Positions 1 through 7,751 of a stretch of DNA of 32,127 bases are shown piece after piece. The position numbers were made by a program, and so were the translations under genes. The stretch is taken from the NCBI RefSeq assembly GCF_035938995.1, contig NZ_DASZGI010000194.1:1-32127 (forward strand), in the 5' to 3' direction. Origin of the DNA: DASZGI01 sp035938995. GTDB lineage: Bacteria; Actinomycetota; Actinomycetes; Streptomycetales; Catenulisporaceae. The notes below the pieces were generated by a model, which searched no databases, was not told the DNA's origin, and was given only the letters and a program-made list of their open reading frames with translations. Within the stretch, counting starts at the first letter, position 1, and each line of letters starts with the position of its first letter.

Positions 1-105
1 AGCCTCTTCGTGATCGTGCTGGGCGGCGACCGGGTGAGGGCAAGGAGGTAACGAATCGCGGGGGCGAAATGGCGCGTGGCCTGGTGCGGGCGCTGTCCGG
101 GCGGT

Positions 106-135
106 TTGACCCACGGGCTCCCGGCCACGTACCGT
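106..135 (+). promoter_or_regulatory. Candidate vegetative promoter of rpmH operon
   Basis: TTGACC (106-111) and TACCGT (130-135) are separated by 18 bases and match the actinobacterial housekeeping pattern TTGACN / TANNNT. Transcription would start near 142, leaving a leader of about 130 bases before rpmH. The rest of 1-272 shows no convincing gene or DnaA box. A reading frame open from the left edge ends at TAA 49-51 and is too short to judge. Confidence 0.4.
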
Positions 136-272
136 AGGCAGGTCGAGATGCCGACCAGCGCTGCATCATGCCTGTCGTTGGAACAGCGGGCCTTCCCGGA
201 GCACCAAGCCTCCACGCGGCGCGTTTTGGCATCGCGGCCTCGTGACCGATCAGTCTTTGTCTGGAGCCCCCA

Positions 273-410
273 GTGAGCAAGCGCACCTTCCAGCCGAACA
301 ACCGGCGTCGCGCCAAGACCCACGGCTTCCGGCTGCGCATGCGGACCCGCGCCGGCCGGGCGATCCTGTCGTCCCGCCGGTCCAAGGGCCGCCGCAACCT
401 GTCCGCCTAG
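273..410 (+). CDS. rpmH: 50S ribosomal protein L34
   Basis: A 45-residue, very basic protein and a structural component of the large ribosomal subunit. It begins MSKRTFQPNNRRRAKTHGF and carries the family signature rich in Arg and Lys (FRLRMRTRAGRAIL, then SRRSKGRRNLSA), full length for L34. The start is GTG 273 with a GGAG ribosome-binding site at 263-266. It is the first gene of the conserved rpmH-rnpA-yidD-yidC-jag cluster next to oriC, and rnpA starts 6 bases after its stop. Identification is secure from sequence and context. Confidence 0.97.
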   Translation: MSKRTFQPNNRRRAKTHGFRLRMRTRAGRAILSSRRSKGRRNLSA

Positions 411-416
411 CTTCAG

Positions 417-815
417 GTGCTGCCCGCGGACCGCCGAGTGAGGCGGGGCGACGAGTTCGCCCGCGCCATCCGTGGCGGGCGCCGGGCGGGGCGCCCCACG
501 TTGGTCGCCCACCTGTGGTCGGCGGACGCGTCAGCGGTCCGGTCGAGCGTCGAGGAAGCCCGCACGGGTCCAGCCCGTGCGGGCTTCGTCGTCAGCAAGG
601 CGGTCGGGCCCGCGGTGGTCCGCAACCGGGTGAAGCGACGGCTGCGGCACCTCGTGGCGGAACGGCTCGACCGGCTGCCGCAGGGCGCGGTCCTCGTGGT
701 CCGGGCGCTGCCACCGGCAGCCGGGGCGGCCGCCGCGGACCTGGCCAGAGATCTGGACTCGGCCCTCGCCCGGTTGAGTCCGCCGGCCGCCTCCGTCCGG
801 CGGCGGCCCGGCTGA
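417..815 (+). CDS. rnpA: Ribonuclease P protein component
   Basis: Protein subunit (132 residues) of RNase P, which helps the catalytic RNA remove 5' leaders from pre-tRNAs. The conserved basic RNR motif, RNRVKRRLR, is at residues 69-77, preceded by GFVVSKAVGPAVV, the expected central strand region. The N-terminus MLPADRRVRRGDEF matches the usual start (LP..RLRR..DF). The GTG start at 417 has only a weak ribosome-binding site and follows the rpmH stop by 6 bases, so translation is probably coupled. The C-terminal tail is Pro/Arg-rich and not conserved. Confidence 0.95.
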   Translation: MLPADRRVRRGDEFARAIRGGRRAGRPTLVAHLWSADASAVRSSVEEARTGPARAGFVVSKAVGPAVVRNRVKRRLRHLVAERLDRLPQGAVLVVRALPPAAGAAAADLARDLDSALARLSPPAASVRRRPG

Positions 816-851
816 CAGCTTGGATGATGTCGTACCGAAGAAGCGATGCGA

Positions 852-1118
852 ATGAAGTACGTACTGATGGCGCTGATCCGCCTGTACCAGCTGACGGTGT
901 CGCGCGTGCTCGGACCGGTGTGCCGGTACTACCCGAGCTGCTCGCACTACGGCTACGAGGCGATGTCCGTGCACGGTGCGACCAAGGGCACGCTTCTCAC
1001 GGCATGGCGGATTCTTCGGTGCAATCCGTGGAGCGCGGGTGGGGTCGATCCGGTCCCTCCACGCGGCGCTTGGCGGATAGTGGACGCGGACGCTGCTCCG
1101 GCGCACCGTTCGATATGA
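852..1118 (+). CDS. yidD: Membrane protein insertion efficiency factor YidD
   Basis: Small (88 residues) membrane-associated factor that assists YidC in inserting proteins into the membrane. The signature CRYYPSCSHYGYEA and the later RILRCNPWSAGGVDPVP, with the family's conserved cysteines, are both present. I chose ATG 852 (MKYVLMALIRLYQ) because GAAGAAG at 837-843 lies 8 bases upstream. ATG 846 is in frame but only 2 bases from that site. It sits between rnpA and yidC, as in most bacteria with this cluster. Confidence 0.93.
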   Translation: MKYVLMALIRLYQLTVSRVLGPVCRYYPSCSHYGYEAMSVHGATKGTLLTAWRILRCNPWSAGGVDPVPPRGAWRIVDADAAPAHRSI

Positions 1119-1156
1119 GAGTTTTATGGGCGTGAGTCGAGCCGAGGAGCCTGACC

Positions 1157-2227
1157 GTGACGTGGTATGACCAGCTGCTGAGCCCCCTCATCTGGGGTGT
1201 CAGCTGGATGATCGTTCAATTTCACAAGCTGTTCGGCCAGGTCTTCCAGCCGGACAGCGGCTGGGCCTGGGGTCTCTCGATCGTCTTCCTGACCCTGGTG
1301 ATCCGTGCGGCTCTGATCCCGCTCTTCGTCAAGCAGATCAAGTCGATGCGGGCGATGCAGGTCGTCCAGCCCGAGGTGAAGAAGCTCCAGGAGAAGTACA
1401 AGAAGGAGCTCGAACGGGCCAAGCTCGACCCGGTGCGCAAACGGGAGATCCAGCAGAAGCAGCAGCGCGAGATGATGGCGCTGTACAAGGAGCACGGCAC
1501 CAACCCGTTCGCCAGCTGCCTGCCGCTGATCGTGCAGATGCCGTTCTTCACCGCGCTGTACCGGCTGCTGTACAACGTGTCCAACGGCAAGGAGATCTTC
1601 TTCATGGCGCCGGCGCTGGTGGTCAGCGCGAAGAAGGCGCACATCTTCGGCGCTCCGATCTCGGCCCACTTCAACACGCCGCTCGCCCAGCTCGGCGGGA
1701 CGAGCCAGGGCACCGTGAAGTCCGTGATCATCGTGATGACGATCGTCTACGTGGCGACGCAGTTCATCACGCAGCGGCAGATGATCCTCAAGAACAGCGC
1801 GCCGGACAACCCGATGGTCCAGCAGCAGAAGATGATGATGTACATCATGCCGGTCTTCATGGCGTTCTTCTGCTTCATCGCCCCGATCGGCGTGCTGATC
1901 TACCTGCTCACCACCAACTTCTGGACGATGGGCCAGCAGTTCTACGTGCTGCACAACAGCCCGCTGCCCGGATCCATGGCGCACGAGGCGCACCTCAAGC
2001 GCCAGGAGTTGAAGGCCGCGAAGAAGGCGGCCAAGGGTGGCGAGCCGACCGACGCGGTCATCCCGGTCGTCAGCTCGACCGGCGCCAAGGGCAAGGCGGG
2101 CGCGACCGGGACCGGCGGTGTGGACAAGGCCGGCGCGGTCGCGGGAACCGGCTCCGCGCAGGACGCGCGCTCCAAGGCGCAGCGCAATCAGCCGGTGCGC
2201 AGCACGCGCAGCGGGCGCAAGAAGTAG
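1157..2227 (+). CDS. yidC: Membrane protein insertase YidC/Oxa1 family
   Basis: Integral membrane insertase and chaperone (356 residues) that places proteins in the cytoplasmic membrane alone or with SecYEG. The N-terminal segment, a membrane helix near residues 30-55 (GLSIVFLTLVIRAALIPLF), a charged cytoplasmic hairpin (KKLQEKYKKELERAKLD) and later hydrophobic segments (around SVIIVMTIVYVATQFIT and FMAFFCFIAPIGVLIYLL) follow the Oxa1 core order. The long periplasmic domain of Gram-negative YidC is absent, as expected. The C-terminal 80 residues are Lys/Ala/Gly-rich and end SGRKK, a likely ribosome-contacting tail. Start GTG 1157 has GAGGAG at 1144-1149. Confidence 0.96.
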   Translation: MTWYDQLLSPLIWGVSWMIVQFHKLFGQVFQPDSGWAWGLSIVFLTLVIRAALIPLFVKQIKSMRAMQVVQPEVKKLQEKYKKELERAKLDPVRKREIQQKQQREMMALYKEHGTNPFASCLPLIVQMPFFTALYRLLYNVSNGKEIFFMAPALVVSAKKAHIFGAPISAHFNTPLAQLGGTSQGTVKSVIIVMTIVYVATQFITQRQMILKNSAPDNPMVQQQKMMMYIMPVFMAFFCFIAPIGVLIYLLTTNFWTMGQQFYVLHNSPLPGSMAHEAHLKRQELKAAKKAAKGGEPTDAVIPVVSSTGAKGKAGATGTGGVDKAGAVAGTGSAQDARSKAQRNQPVRSTRSGRKK

Positions 2228-2311
2228 CTTTGCGGGTGCGAGCGCACCCGCTGAAATCGCCCGGCGGCCCACGAGGTCGCCCCGGGCCTGGAAAGACGCA
2301 GGGAGAACACG

Positions 2312-2827
2312 GTGACGGAATCGACCGTCGAGGCGACGCAGCCGGAGTCTGCGCAGGAGCCGCAGGACGAGCTGGCCCGCCTGGAGGAAGAGGGCGAGAT
2401 CGCGGCCGACTACCTCGAGGGTCTGTTGGACATCGCCGATCTCGACGGAGACATCGACATGGACGTCGAGGGCGACCGCGCCGCCGTGTCCGTCGTCGGC
2501 ACGGGGCTCGACCATCTGATCGGGCGGGACGGCGAAGTCCTCGAGGCGCTGCAGGAGCTGACCCGGCTGGCGGTCACCCGGGAGACCGGCGAGCGGACCC
2601 GGCTGATGCTGGACGTCGGCGGTCACCGGGCGGCCCGGCGCAGCGAGCTGGTGAAGCTCGGCACCGAGACCGCGCAGAAGGTGGCGGAGACCGGGCAGCC
2701 GGTCAAGCTGGCGCCGATGAGTCCCTTCGAGCGCAAGATGGTGCACGACGCGGTGGCGGCGGCCGGCCTGCGCAGCGAGTCGGAGGGCGAGGAGCCGAAC
2801 CGCCGAGTGGTCGTCCTTCCGGCGTGA
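2312..2827 (+). CDS. jag: Jag/KhpB-type KH-R3H single-stranded nucleic acid binding protein
   Basis: RNA-binding protein of 171 residues. An acidic N-terminal stretch (residues 1-35) is followed by a KH-like domain (about 40-110) with the loop LIGRDGEVLEALQELT, then an R3H domain (about 115-170) including PMSPFERKMVHDAV and the end NRRVVVLPA. The Jag_N domain seen in Firmicutes is absent, which is usual in Actinobacteria. The start is GTG 2312 with GGGAG at 2301-2305. In other bacteria KhpB/Jag affects cell envelope and division gene expression through RNA binding; the role here is inferred from the family. It is the last gene before the hairpin at 2937. Confidence 0.93.
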   Translation: MTESTVEATQPESAQEPQDELARLEEEGEIAADYLEGLLDIADLDGDIDMDVEGDRAAVSVVGTGLDHLIGRDGEVLEALQELTRLAVTRETGERTRLMLDVGGHRAARRSELVKLGTETAQKVAETGQPVKLAPMSPFERKMVHDAVAAAGLRSESEGEEPNRRVVVLPA

Positions 2828-2936
2828 TCCCGGGCGTCGCGGCGGAGCGAAGTCGTGAGGGATCCTCAGTCGTATGACGGCTAGGGCGGATCGCGGCGCT
2901 TCGGCACCCAGAAGCACTCAGCAGAGGTCTTTGACA

Positions 2937-2971
2937 CGGCCCCGTCTCGTTGGAGGCGGGGCCGTTGGTTT
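2937..2971 (+). terminator. Rho-independent-like terminator after jag
   Basis: A 12-bp stem (2937-2948 with 2953-2964, one G-T pair) has a 4-base loop GTTG and a T-rich tail TTGGTTT. It closes the rpmH-jag cluster, 109 bases after the jag stop. Confidence 0.75.
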
Positions 2972-2981
2972 GGCACGATTG

Positions 2982-2997
2982 TGTTTCACATGAAACG
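2982..2997. promoter_or_regulatory. parS-like ParB binding site 1 (degenerate)
   Basis: TGTTTCACATGAAACG matches 14 of 16 positions of the parS consensus TGTTTCACGTGAAACA. One mismatch falls in the central CG. It lies in the leader of rsmG, between the upstream terminator and the rsmG start. Confidence 0.7.
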
Positions 2998-3008
2998 TGG
3001 GATTGCCG

Positions 3009-3776
3009 ATGGCTGATGACACGGCGGATCGACCCGCCTCCGCGCCGGTCGACACTGAACTTTCGCCTGAGATGAGGACGCCGCCCGAACCGCCCCCGGC
3101 CGCGGTCCGGTTGTTCGGTCCGGCCCTGCCGCTGATTCGCCGATACGCGGAGCTGCTCGCCGGAGCCGGCGTCGAGCGGGGACTGCTCGGGCCGCGCGAA
3201 GTCGAGCGCCTCTGGGATCGGCACCTGACGAACTGCGGGGCGATCGCGGAACTCATCTCCCCCGAGGCGCGCATCGTCGACGTCGGCTCGGGCGCCGGTC
3301 TACCCGGGCTCGTGTTGGCGGCACTGAGACCCGACTTGCGTGTGGTGCTGCTCGAACCACTCCTGAGGCGCACCGTTTTCCTCGCCGAGTGCGTCGAGGA
3401 GCTGAAACTCACGAACACCGAGGTGATTCGGGGGCGCGCAGAGGAGTGGGCGGGGCGGTTGGGAGCCGACGTGGTGACGGCTCGCGCGGTCGCGCCACTG
3501 GAACGTTTGATGGGCTGGTGTCTTCCGCTGCTGCGTCCCGGAGGTCAAATGCTGGCTCTCAAAGGAGACGCCGCGTCAGATGAACTCAATGCTGTGGCGG
3601 CGTCCCTGCCTGCTCTAGGAGCGACGAGTTGGGCAGTCGTAGATGTCGGTGGCTCACTCGGCCCGGCGGCGACCAAGGTGGTCCGGATTGAATTGGGAGC
3701 CACCGGTTATGGGCACCGGACACGTCGGAGCCAAGCGCGGTCCGGGCGACGCGCTCGCCGCGGCTCGCATGGTTAA
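3009..3776 (+). CDS. rsmG: 16S rRNA (guanine-N7) methyltransferase RsmG
   Basis: SAM-dependent methyltransferase (255 residues) that makes m7G in the 530 loop region of 16S rRNA. SAM-binding glycine loop: IVDVGSGAGLPGLVLA. It is followed by VVLLEPLLRRTVFL (acidic residue for the ribose), VIRGRAEEW and VVTARAVAPLERL, all typical of RsmG/GidB. The N-terminal ~40 residues are Pro-rich and unconserved. I prefer ATG 3009, with GTGGGA 6 bases upstream. GTG 2997 is in frame but overlaps the parS site and has no ribosome-binding site. In actinobacteria, loss of this gene is known to give low-level streptomycin resistance. It precedes parA, as in its relatives. Confidence 0.94.
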   Translation: MADDTADRPASAPVDTELSPEMRTPPEPPPAAVRLFGPALPLIRRYAELLAGAGVERGLLGPREVERLWDRHLTNCGAIAELISPEARIVDVGSGAGLPGLVLAALRPDLRVVLLEPLLRRTVFLAECVEELKLTNTEVIRGRAEEWAGRLGADVVTARAVAPLERLMGWCLPLLRPGGQMLALKGDAASDELNAVAASLPALGATSWAVVDVGGSLGPAATKVVRIELGATGYGHRTRRSQARSGRRARRGSHG

Positions 3777-3834
3777 ATGTGTCACCGCCTCTCTGCGCGC
3801 ACGGTTCGGGTGGAGCGCCATCCCTCAGGGGTTG

Positions 3835-3850
3835 GGTTTCACGTGAAACG
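3835..3850. promoter_or_regulatory. parS site 2 (perfect 14-bp core)
   Basis: GTTTCACGTGAAAC at 3836-3849 is an exact, fully palindromic match to the parS core. It lies between rsmG and parA, about 80 bases before the parA start, so ParB bound here could also affect parAB transcription. Confidence 0.92.
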
Positions 3851-3932
3851 TGATCCCAACGAGTGACTTTGCACGGGAAACGCGACGTGGTTGACACCCA
3901 AGTTTCTCCGACCGAGGCGGCGAGGGGACATG

Positions 3933-5264
3933 ATGGTCGCGCACGGTCAGTACGGTGCTTATCCGGGTGGCAATCCCGATCGCGATGAATCCGTGTCGGA
4001 CGAGTCCAGCGTGGAGACGACGGGGGAGTTGCTTCCGCGGGGTTGGCGGCTCGACGAGTCCATGGATCTGCCGTCGGAGCCACCGGACGGCTTCAGTTGG
4101 TCCTGGCAACACGACCCCCGGGTCATTGACGCAGACAGAACACCCCTAGGTACCACGCCTCCGCCGGCGGTCGTCACCCCGGCGAGGCATCGCGCGGAAC
4201 GAGCCGTCGTCCCGGCGACGGAGGAAGAGAGTTGGCCGATGCCCTACGACCAACCGGCAGCGGGTACGCCCGGAACGGAAACGGTGTATCCCGACGCGGA
4301 CACCGACCTGCTTCACGGAGGCCGCAGTCGCTCGGAGGACACCCCGATCGCGCGTGAGGCCGAGGCCGCGCTGGCCGCCCTTTCCCGCAGCGGCACCGAG
4401 CTGCCGAAGCCCGCACACACGCGGACCTTCGTGGTGGCGAACCAGAAGGGCGGCGTCGGTAAGACCACCACCACGGTCAACATCGCCGCCGCGCTCGCCC
4501 AGTGCGGCGCGAACGTCCTCGTGGTCGACCTCGACCCGCAGGGCAACGCCTCCACCGCGTTGAACGTCGACCACCACGCCGAGGTCCCCTCGATCTACGA
4601 CGTGCTGATCGAGCGGTACACCATGGAGGAGATCGTCCAGCCGGTCGCCGACATCGAAGGGCTCTACTGCGCCCCGGCGACCATCGATCTGGCGGGCGCG
4701 GAGATCGAGCTGGTCTCGATGGTCGCCCGGGAGAGCCGCCTCCAGCGTGCCCTGGCCGTCTACCACAGCTCGATGGACTACATCCTGATCGACTGCCCGC
4801 CGTCACTGGGCCTGCTGACGGTCAACGCGATGGTCGCCGGCGCGGAAGTGCTGATTCCGATCCAGTGCGAGTACTACGCGCTGGAGGGCCTCGGGCAGCT
4901 GCTGCGCAACATCGAACTGGTCCGCGCCCACCTCAACCCGGAGCTGCACGTCTCGACCATCCTGCTCACGATGTACGACGCGCGTACCCGACTGGCCTCA
5001 CAGGTGGCCGACGAGGTCCGCACCCACTTCCCCGAGCAGGTGCTGCACACGGCGGTCCCCCGTTCCGTGCGCATCTCCGAGGCTCCGAGCTACATGCAGA
5101 CGGTCATGACCTACGACCCGGCGTCGACCGGAGCGCTCGCCTACCGCGAGGCCGCGCGGGAGATCGCCGAACGCTGGGCCGCGCGCGAAGGCGCGGCCGG
5201 CATCCCCGCGCAGTCGGACGCGGACCGGGCCAACACAGGGATCAACGCTGAGGTGGGACGATGA
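3933..5264 (+). CDS. parA: Chromosome partitioning ATPase ParA (Soj)
   Basis: Walker-type ATPase (443 residues) that moves ParB-parS complexes and so segregates the origin region. The deviant Walker A motif KGGVGKTTTT is at about residues 172-181, followed by VVDLDPQGNAS (A' motif), YILIDCPPSLGLLTVNA (Walker B region) and VPRSVRISEAPS near the C-terminus. The first ~165 residues are a Pro/Asp/Glu-rich, probably disordered extension, longer than in Bacillus Soj but of a kind common in actinobacteria. I chose ATG 3933 because GAGGGG (3922-3927) is 5 bases upstream. ATG 3930 and TTG 3891 are in-frame alternatives. The stop overlaps the parB start (ATGA), so the two are translationally coupled. 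Confidence 0.95.
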   Translation: MVAHGQYGAYPGGNPDRDESVSDESSVETTGELLPRGWRLDESMDLPSEPPDGFSWSWQHDPRVIDADRTPLGTTPPPAVVTPARHRAERAVVPATEEESWPMPYDQPAAGTPGTETVYPDADTDLLHGGRSRSEDTPIAREAEAALAALSRSGTELPKPAHTRTFVVANQKGGVGKTTTTVNIAAALAQCGANVLVVDLDPQGNASTALNVDHHAEVPSIYDVLIERYTMEEIVQPVADIEGLYCAPATIDLAGAEIELVSMVARESRLQRALAVYHSSMDYILIDCPPSLGLLTVNAMVAGAEVLIPIQCEYYALEGLGQLLRNIELVRAHLNPELHVSTILLTMYDARTRLASQVADEVRTHFPEQVLHTAVPRSVRISEAPSYMQTVMTYDPASTGALAYREAAREIAERWAAREGAAGIPAQSDADRANTGINAEVGR

Positions 5265-6343
5265 ACGACCGTCGACGGGGACTCGGGCGGGGACTCGGGG
5301 CGCTGATCCCGACGATGCCCCCTGAAGGCGCCGCGGGAGCGCCCCCGGTGACCGCCCCCGCCGCGCCCCGTGCCGGTGCCTCCGCATCGGCCGCCGGCTC
5401 AGTGGCGCCGCCGCGGCGCCTCCCCCTCGGTGAGATCTACCGGGCCGACGCGGACGAACAGTCCGAGGCGCCGATTTTCACCGAGTCGTCGATCGTGGCG
5501 GACGAAGTGCCGGGAGCCCATTTCGCGGAGCTTCCGGTCGACGCCATCACGCCGAACCCCCGCCAGCCGCGCGACATCTTCGACGAGGAGGCGATGGCGG
5601 AACTGGTCCACTCCATCCGCGAGGTGGGCCTGCTCCAGCCGATCGTGGTCCGGCCCGCCGGTTCGGGCGGCGCCGGCAAGTACGAGCTCATCATGGGCGA
5701 GCGCCGGTGGCGCGCGACCCAGGAAGCGGGACTGGACCGCATCCCCGCCATCGTCCGGGAGACGGACGACGAGCGGATGCTCCTGGACGCGCTCCTGGAG
5801 AACCTGCACCGCTCTCAGCTGAACCCGCTCGAAGAGGCGGCGGCGTACGACCAGCTGTTGAAGGACTTCGCCTGCACCCACGAGCAGCTGGCCGACCGGA
5901 TCGGCCGCTCGCGGCCGCAGGTGTCCAACACGCTTCGCCTGCTGAAGCTGCCGCCGAAGGTCCAGCGCAGAGTCGCGGCCGGGCAGCTCACCGCGGGCCA
6001 CGCGCGGGCGTTGCTCGGGCTGGAGACCGAGGAGGAGCAGCTGCGGCTGGCCGAGCGGATCAGCCAGGAGCTGCTGTCCGTGCGGGTGGTCGAGGAAATC
6101 GTCGCGGTGGGCGATCCGGCGGGCGGCAAGCCGCGCGCTCCGCGGAAGGTGCGGGCCGGCAGCCGCGTGTCGCCGACGCTCACCGACCTCGCCGCGCGCT
6201 TGTCCGACCGGCTCGAGACCCGGGTTCGGGTGGACCTGGGCAAGGAGCGCGGGAAGATCGTGATCGAGTTCGCCAACATGAAGGACCTCCACCGGATCGT
6301 CGCCACGCTGATGCCCGGCGATGGTGACCTCGACGCTGCTTGA
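5261..6343 (+). CDS. parB: Chromosome partitioning protein ParB (Spo0J), CTPase and parS-binding
   Basis: Centromere-binding protein (360 residues) that loads at parS, slides as a CTP-dependent clamp and recruits ParA and SMC. It begins MNDRRRGLGRGLGALIP, the usual conserved ParB N-terminus that contacts ParA. The ParB/Srx CTP-binding region holds NPRQPR and GERRWRA (about residues 146-152), followed by ENLHRSQLNPLEEA. A helix-turn-helix for parS reading follows (HEQLADRIGRSRPQVSNTLR). The C-terminal ~60 residues (LTDLAARLSDRLETRVRV) are the dimerisation domain. The start overlaps the parA stop by 4 bases. Four parS-like sites flank rsmG-parAB. Confidence 0.96.
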   Translation: MNDRRRGLGRGLGALIPTMPPEGAAGAPPVTAPAAPRAGASASAAGSVAPPRRLPLGEIYRADADEQSEAPIFTESSIVADEVPGAHFAELPVDAITPNPRQPRDIFDEEAMAELVHSIREVGLLQPIVVRPAGSGGAGKYELIMGERRWRATQEAGLDRIPAIVRETDDERMLLDALLENLHRSQLNPLEEAAAYDQLLKDFACTHEQLADRIGRSRPQVSNTLRLLKLPPKVQRRVAAGQLTAGHARALLGLETEEEQLRLAERISQELLSVRVVEEIVAVGDPAGGKPRAPRKVRAGSRVSPTLTDLAARLSDRLETRVRVDLGKERGKIVIEFANMKDLHRIVATLMPGDGDLDAA

Positions 6344-6373
6344 GGCGTCGCGCTCCCGGAGAAGCGGTCCTGA

Positions 6374-6389
6374 CGTTCCACGTGAAACC
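6374..6389. promoter_or_regulatory. parS site 3
   Basis: GTTCCACGTGAAAC at 6375-6388 differs from the consensus core at one base (T to C at position 4), the same variant as the Bacillus consensus TGTTNCACGTGAAACA allows. It lies 30 bases after the parB stop. Confidence 0.85.
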
Positions 6390-6396
6390 AAACAAC

Positions 6397-6440
6397 GCAA
6401 CGGTCCCCTGTTCCACGTGAAACAGGGGACCGTTGCCTTT
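6397..6440 (+). terminator. Terminator-like hairpin after parB enclosing parS
   Basis: A perfect 16-bp inverted repeat (6397-6412 with 6421-6436) has an 8-base loop CCACGTGA and a tail CCTTT. The loop and inner stem together form parS site 4. It lies 53 bases after the parB stop. Confidence 0.75.
6409..6424. promoter_or_regulatory. parS site 4, in the hairpin loop
   Basis: TGTTCCACGTGAAACA matches the consensus TGTTNCACGTGAAACA at all 16 positions. It is centred in the hairpin at 6397-6436, 35 bp from site 3 (centre to centre). Confidence 0.93.
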
Positions 6441-6594
6441 GGGAATACGGTCGCGTTGTCATTCATGGCAGGTTCGATCCCGGCTGCGCCCCGCATCCGT
6501 GAGGCGGTTCCGAGCGAGGCGGCCGACGGCGTGTGGGACGCGTTGTCGCGCCGTGACGGGGACCCTCTACAGTCATGGGTGGCCGGTGGGCGGC

Positions 6595-6620
6595 GGAATA
6601 GCCGACCCCCCGGATCTGTT
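6595..6620 (+). promoter_or_regulatory. SigR/SigH-type thiol-stress promoter of trxB-trxA
   Basis: GGAAT (6595-6599) and GTT (6618-6620) are spaced by exactly 18 bases, the consensus for Streptomyces SigR and mycobacterial SigH promoters, whose classic target is trxB-trxA. Transcription would start near 6627-6630, leaving a leader of about 70 bases. A weaker copy, GGAAT (6642) with GCT after 18 bases, lies just downstream. The rest of the 6344-6696 gap holds parS sites 3 and 4 and the terminator. Confidence 0.8.
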
Positions 6621-6696
6621 CGAGTCCATGCAGGTGGCGGCGGAATCGGCCGACCAGAACGTCCGCTGATCCGTCCATCGTGAGGAAGGCCAGGCA

Positions 6697-7671
6697 GTGC
6701 CGCAGAACCCGCAGGAGCAGAGCGCGGAAGTGCGCGACGTCGTCATCATCGGCTCGGGACCGGCTGGCTACACGGCCGCGGTCTACGCGGCGCGGGCCGG
6801 GCTGAAGCCTCTCGTGTTCGAGGGCTCGGTGACCGCGGGCGGTGCGCTGATGAAAACCACCGAGGTGGAGAACTTCCCCGGCTTCCCGGACGGAGTGATG
6901 GGTCCGGACCTGATGGACAACCTCCGGAAGCAGGCGGAGCGGTTCGGCGCCGAGCTGGTGCCGGACGACGTGACCGAGGTCGAGCTGGCCGGTGACGTGA
7001 AGCGGATCGTGGACGGCGCCGGCGACACCCACTTGGCGCGCACAGTCATCATCGCGACCGGCTCGGGCTACCGGGAGCTGGGCTTGGCGGACGAGAAGCG
7101 GTTGTCCGGCCACGGCGTCTCCTGGTGTGCCACGTGTGACGGCTTCTTCTTCCGGGACAAGGACATCGTGGTGGTCGGCGGCGGCGACACGGCGATGGAG
7201 GAGGCCACCTTCCTCACCCGCTTCGGCCGCACCGTCACCGTGGTGCACCGGCGCGACCAGCTGCGGGCGAGCAAGATCATGCAGAACCGGGCGTTCGCCA
7301 ACCCGAAGATCTCGTTCGCCTGGAACAGCGAGGTGGCCGGGATCCTCGGCGAGGACCGGGTGACCGGCGTGCGACTGCGCGACACGGTCACCGGTGAGGA
7401 GCGGGTCCTGGAGGCGGCCGGCCTCTTCATCGCCATCGGCCACGAGCCGCGCAGCGACCTGTTCCGCGGCCAGATCGACATCGACGACGAGGGTTACGTC
7501 CAGGTGGACTCGCCGCGCACCCTCACCAGCGAGCCGGGCGTGTTCGCGTGTGGCGACGTGGTGGACCACGTGTACCGCCAGGCCGTCACCGCCGCGGGCA
7601 CCGGGTGCGCCGCTGCGATCGACGCGGAGCGGTACCTCGCGGCGCTGTCCGACTCCGCCGCCGCGCACTGA
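6697..7671 (+). CDS. trxB: Thioredoxin-disulfide reductase
   Basis: FAD- and NADPH-dependent enzyme (324 residues) that reduces thioredoxin. The FAD-binding loop is VVIIGSGPAGY at residues 15-25, the redox-active CATC is C144-A-T-C147 in WCATCDG, and the NADPH-binding loop VVVGGGDTAMEEA is near 160. The C-terminal FAD motif GVFACGDVVD follows near 280. The length matches low-molecular-weight TrxB. GTG 6697 is preceded by GAGGAAGG at 6682-6689. The SigR-type promoter upstream predicts induction by disulfide stress. trxA follows 80 bases later on the same strand. Confidence 0.97.
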   Translation: MPQNPQEQSAEVRDVVIIGSGPAGYTAAVYAARAGLKPLVFEGSVTAGGALMKTTEVENFPGFPDGVMGPDLMDNLRKQAERFGAELVPDDVTEVELAGDVKRIVDGAGDTHLARTVIIATGSGYRELGLADEKRLSGHGVSWCATCDGFFFRDKDIVVVGGGDTAMEEATFLTRFGRTVTVVHRRDQLRASKIMQNRAFANPKISFAWNSEVAGILGEDRVTGVRLRDTVTGEERVLEAAGLFIAIGHEPRSDLFRGQIDIDDEGYVQVDSPRTLTSEPGVFACGDVVDHVYRQAVTAAGTGCAAAIDAERYLAALSDSAAAH

Positions 7672-7751
7672 CACCCATGCCGCCGCAGCCGCGCGGCTTG
7701 AGAAGCGGCAGCAGCACAGATTCGCAGCCAGACACCAGGAGACGAGGAGCC

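Noticed and set aside
1..51. Open frame entering from the left edge and ending at TAA 49-51
   Set aside because: Only 16 codons are visible, with no recognisable family. The expected neighbour, dnaA, would read in the opposite direction.
1..272. DnaA boxes or oriC
   Set aside because: No TTGTCCACA-like 9-mers were seen; the origin probably lies to the left of the window.
1124..2917. Long open frame of 597 codons antisense to yidC and jag
   Set aside because: Composition is rich in Arg, His and Leu as in GC-skewed shadows, and the sense strand carries secure genes.
6468..6491. tRNA T-arm-like string (GGTTCGATCC with flanking stem) after parB
   Set aside because: The stem has an A-G mismatch and no matching 5' acceptor, D arm or anticodon arm can be found about 65 bases upstream. 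It is at most a tRNA remnant, more likely chance.
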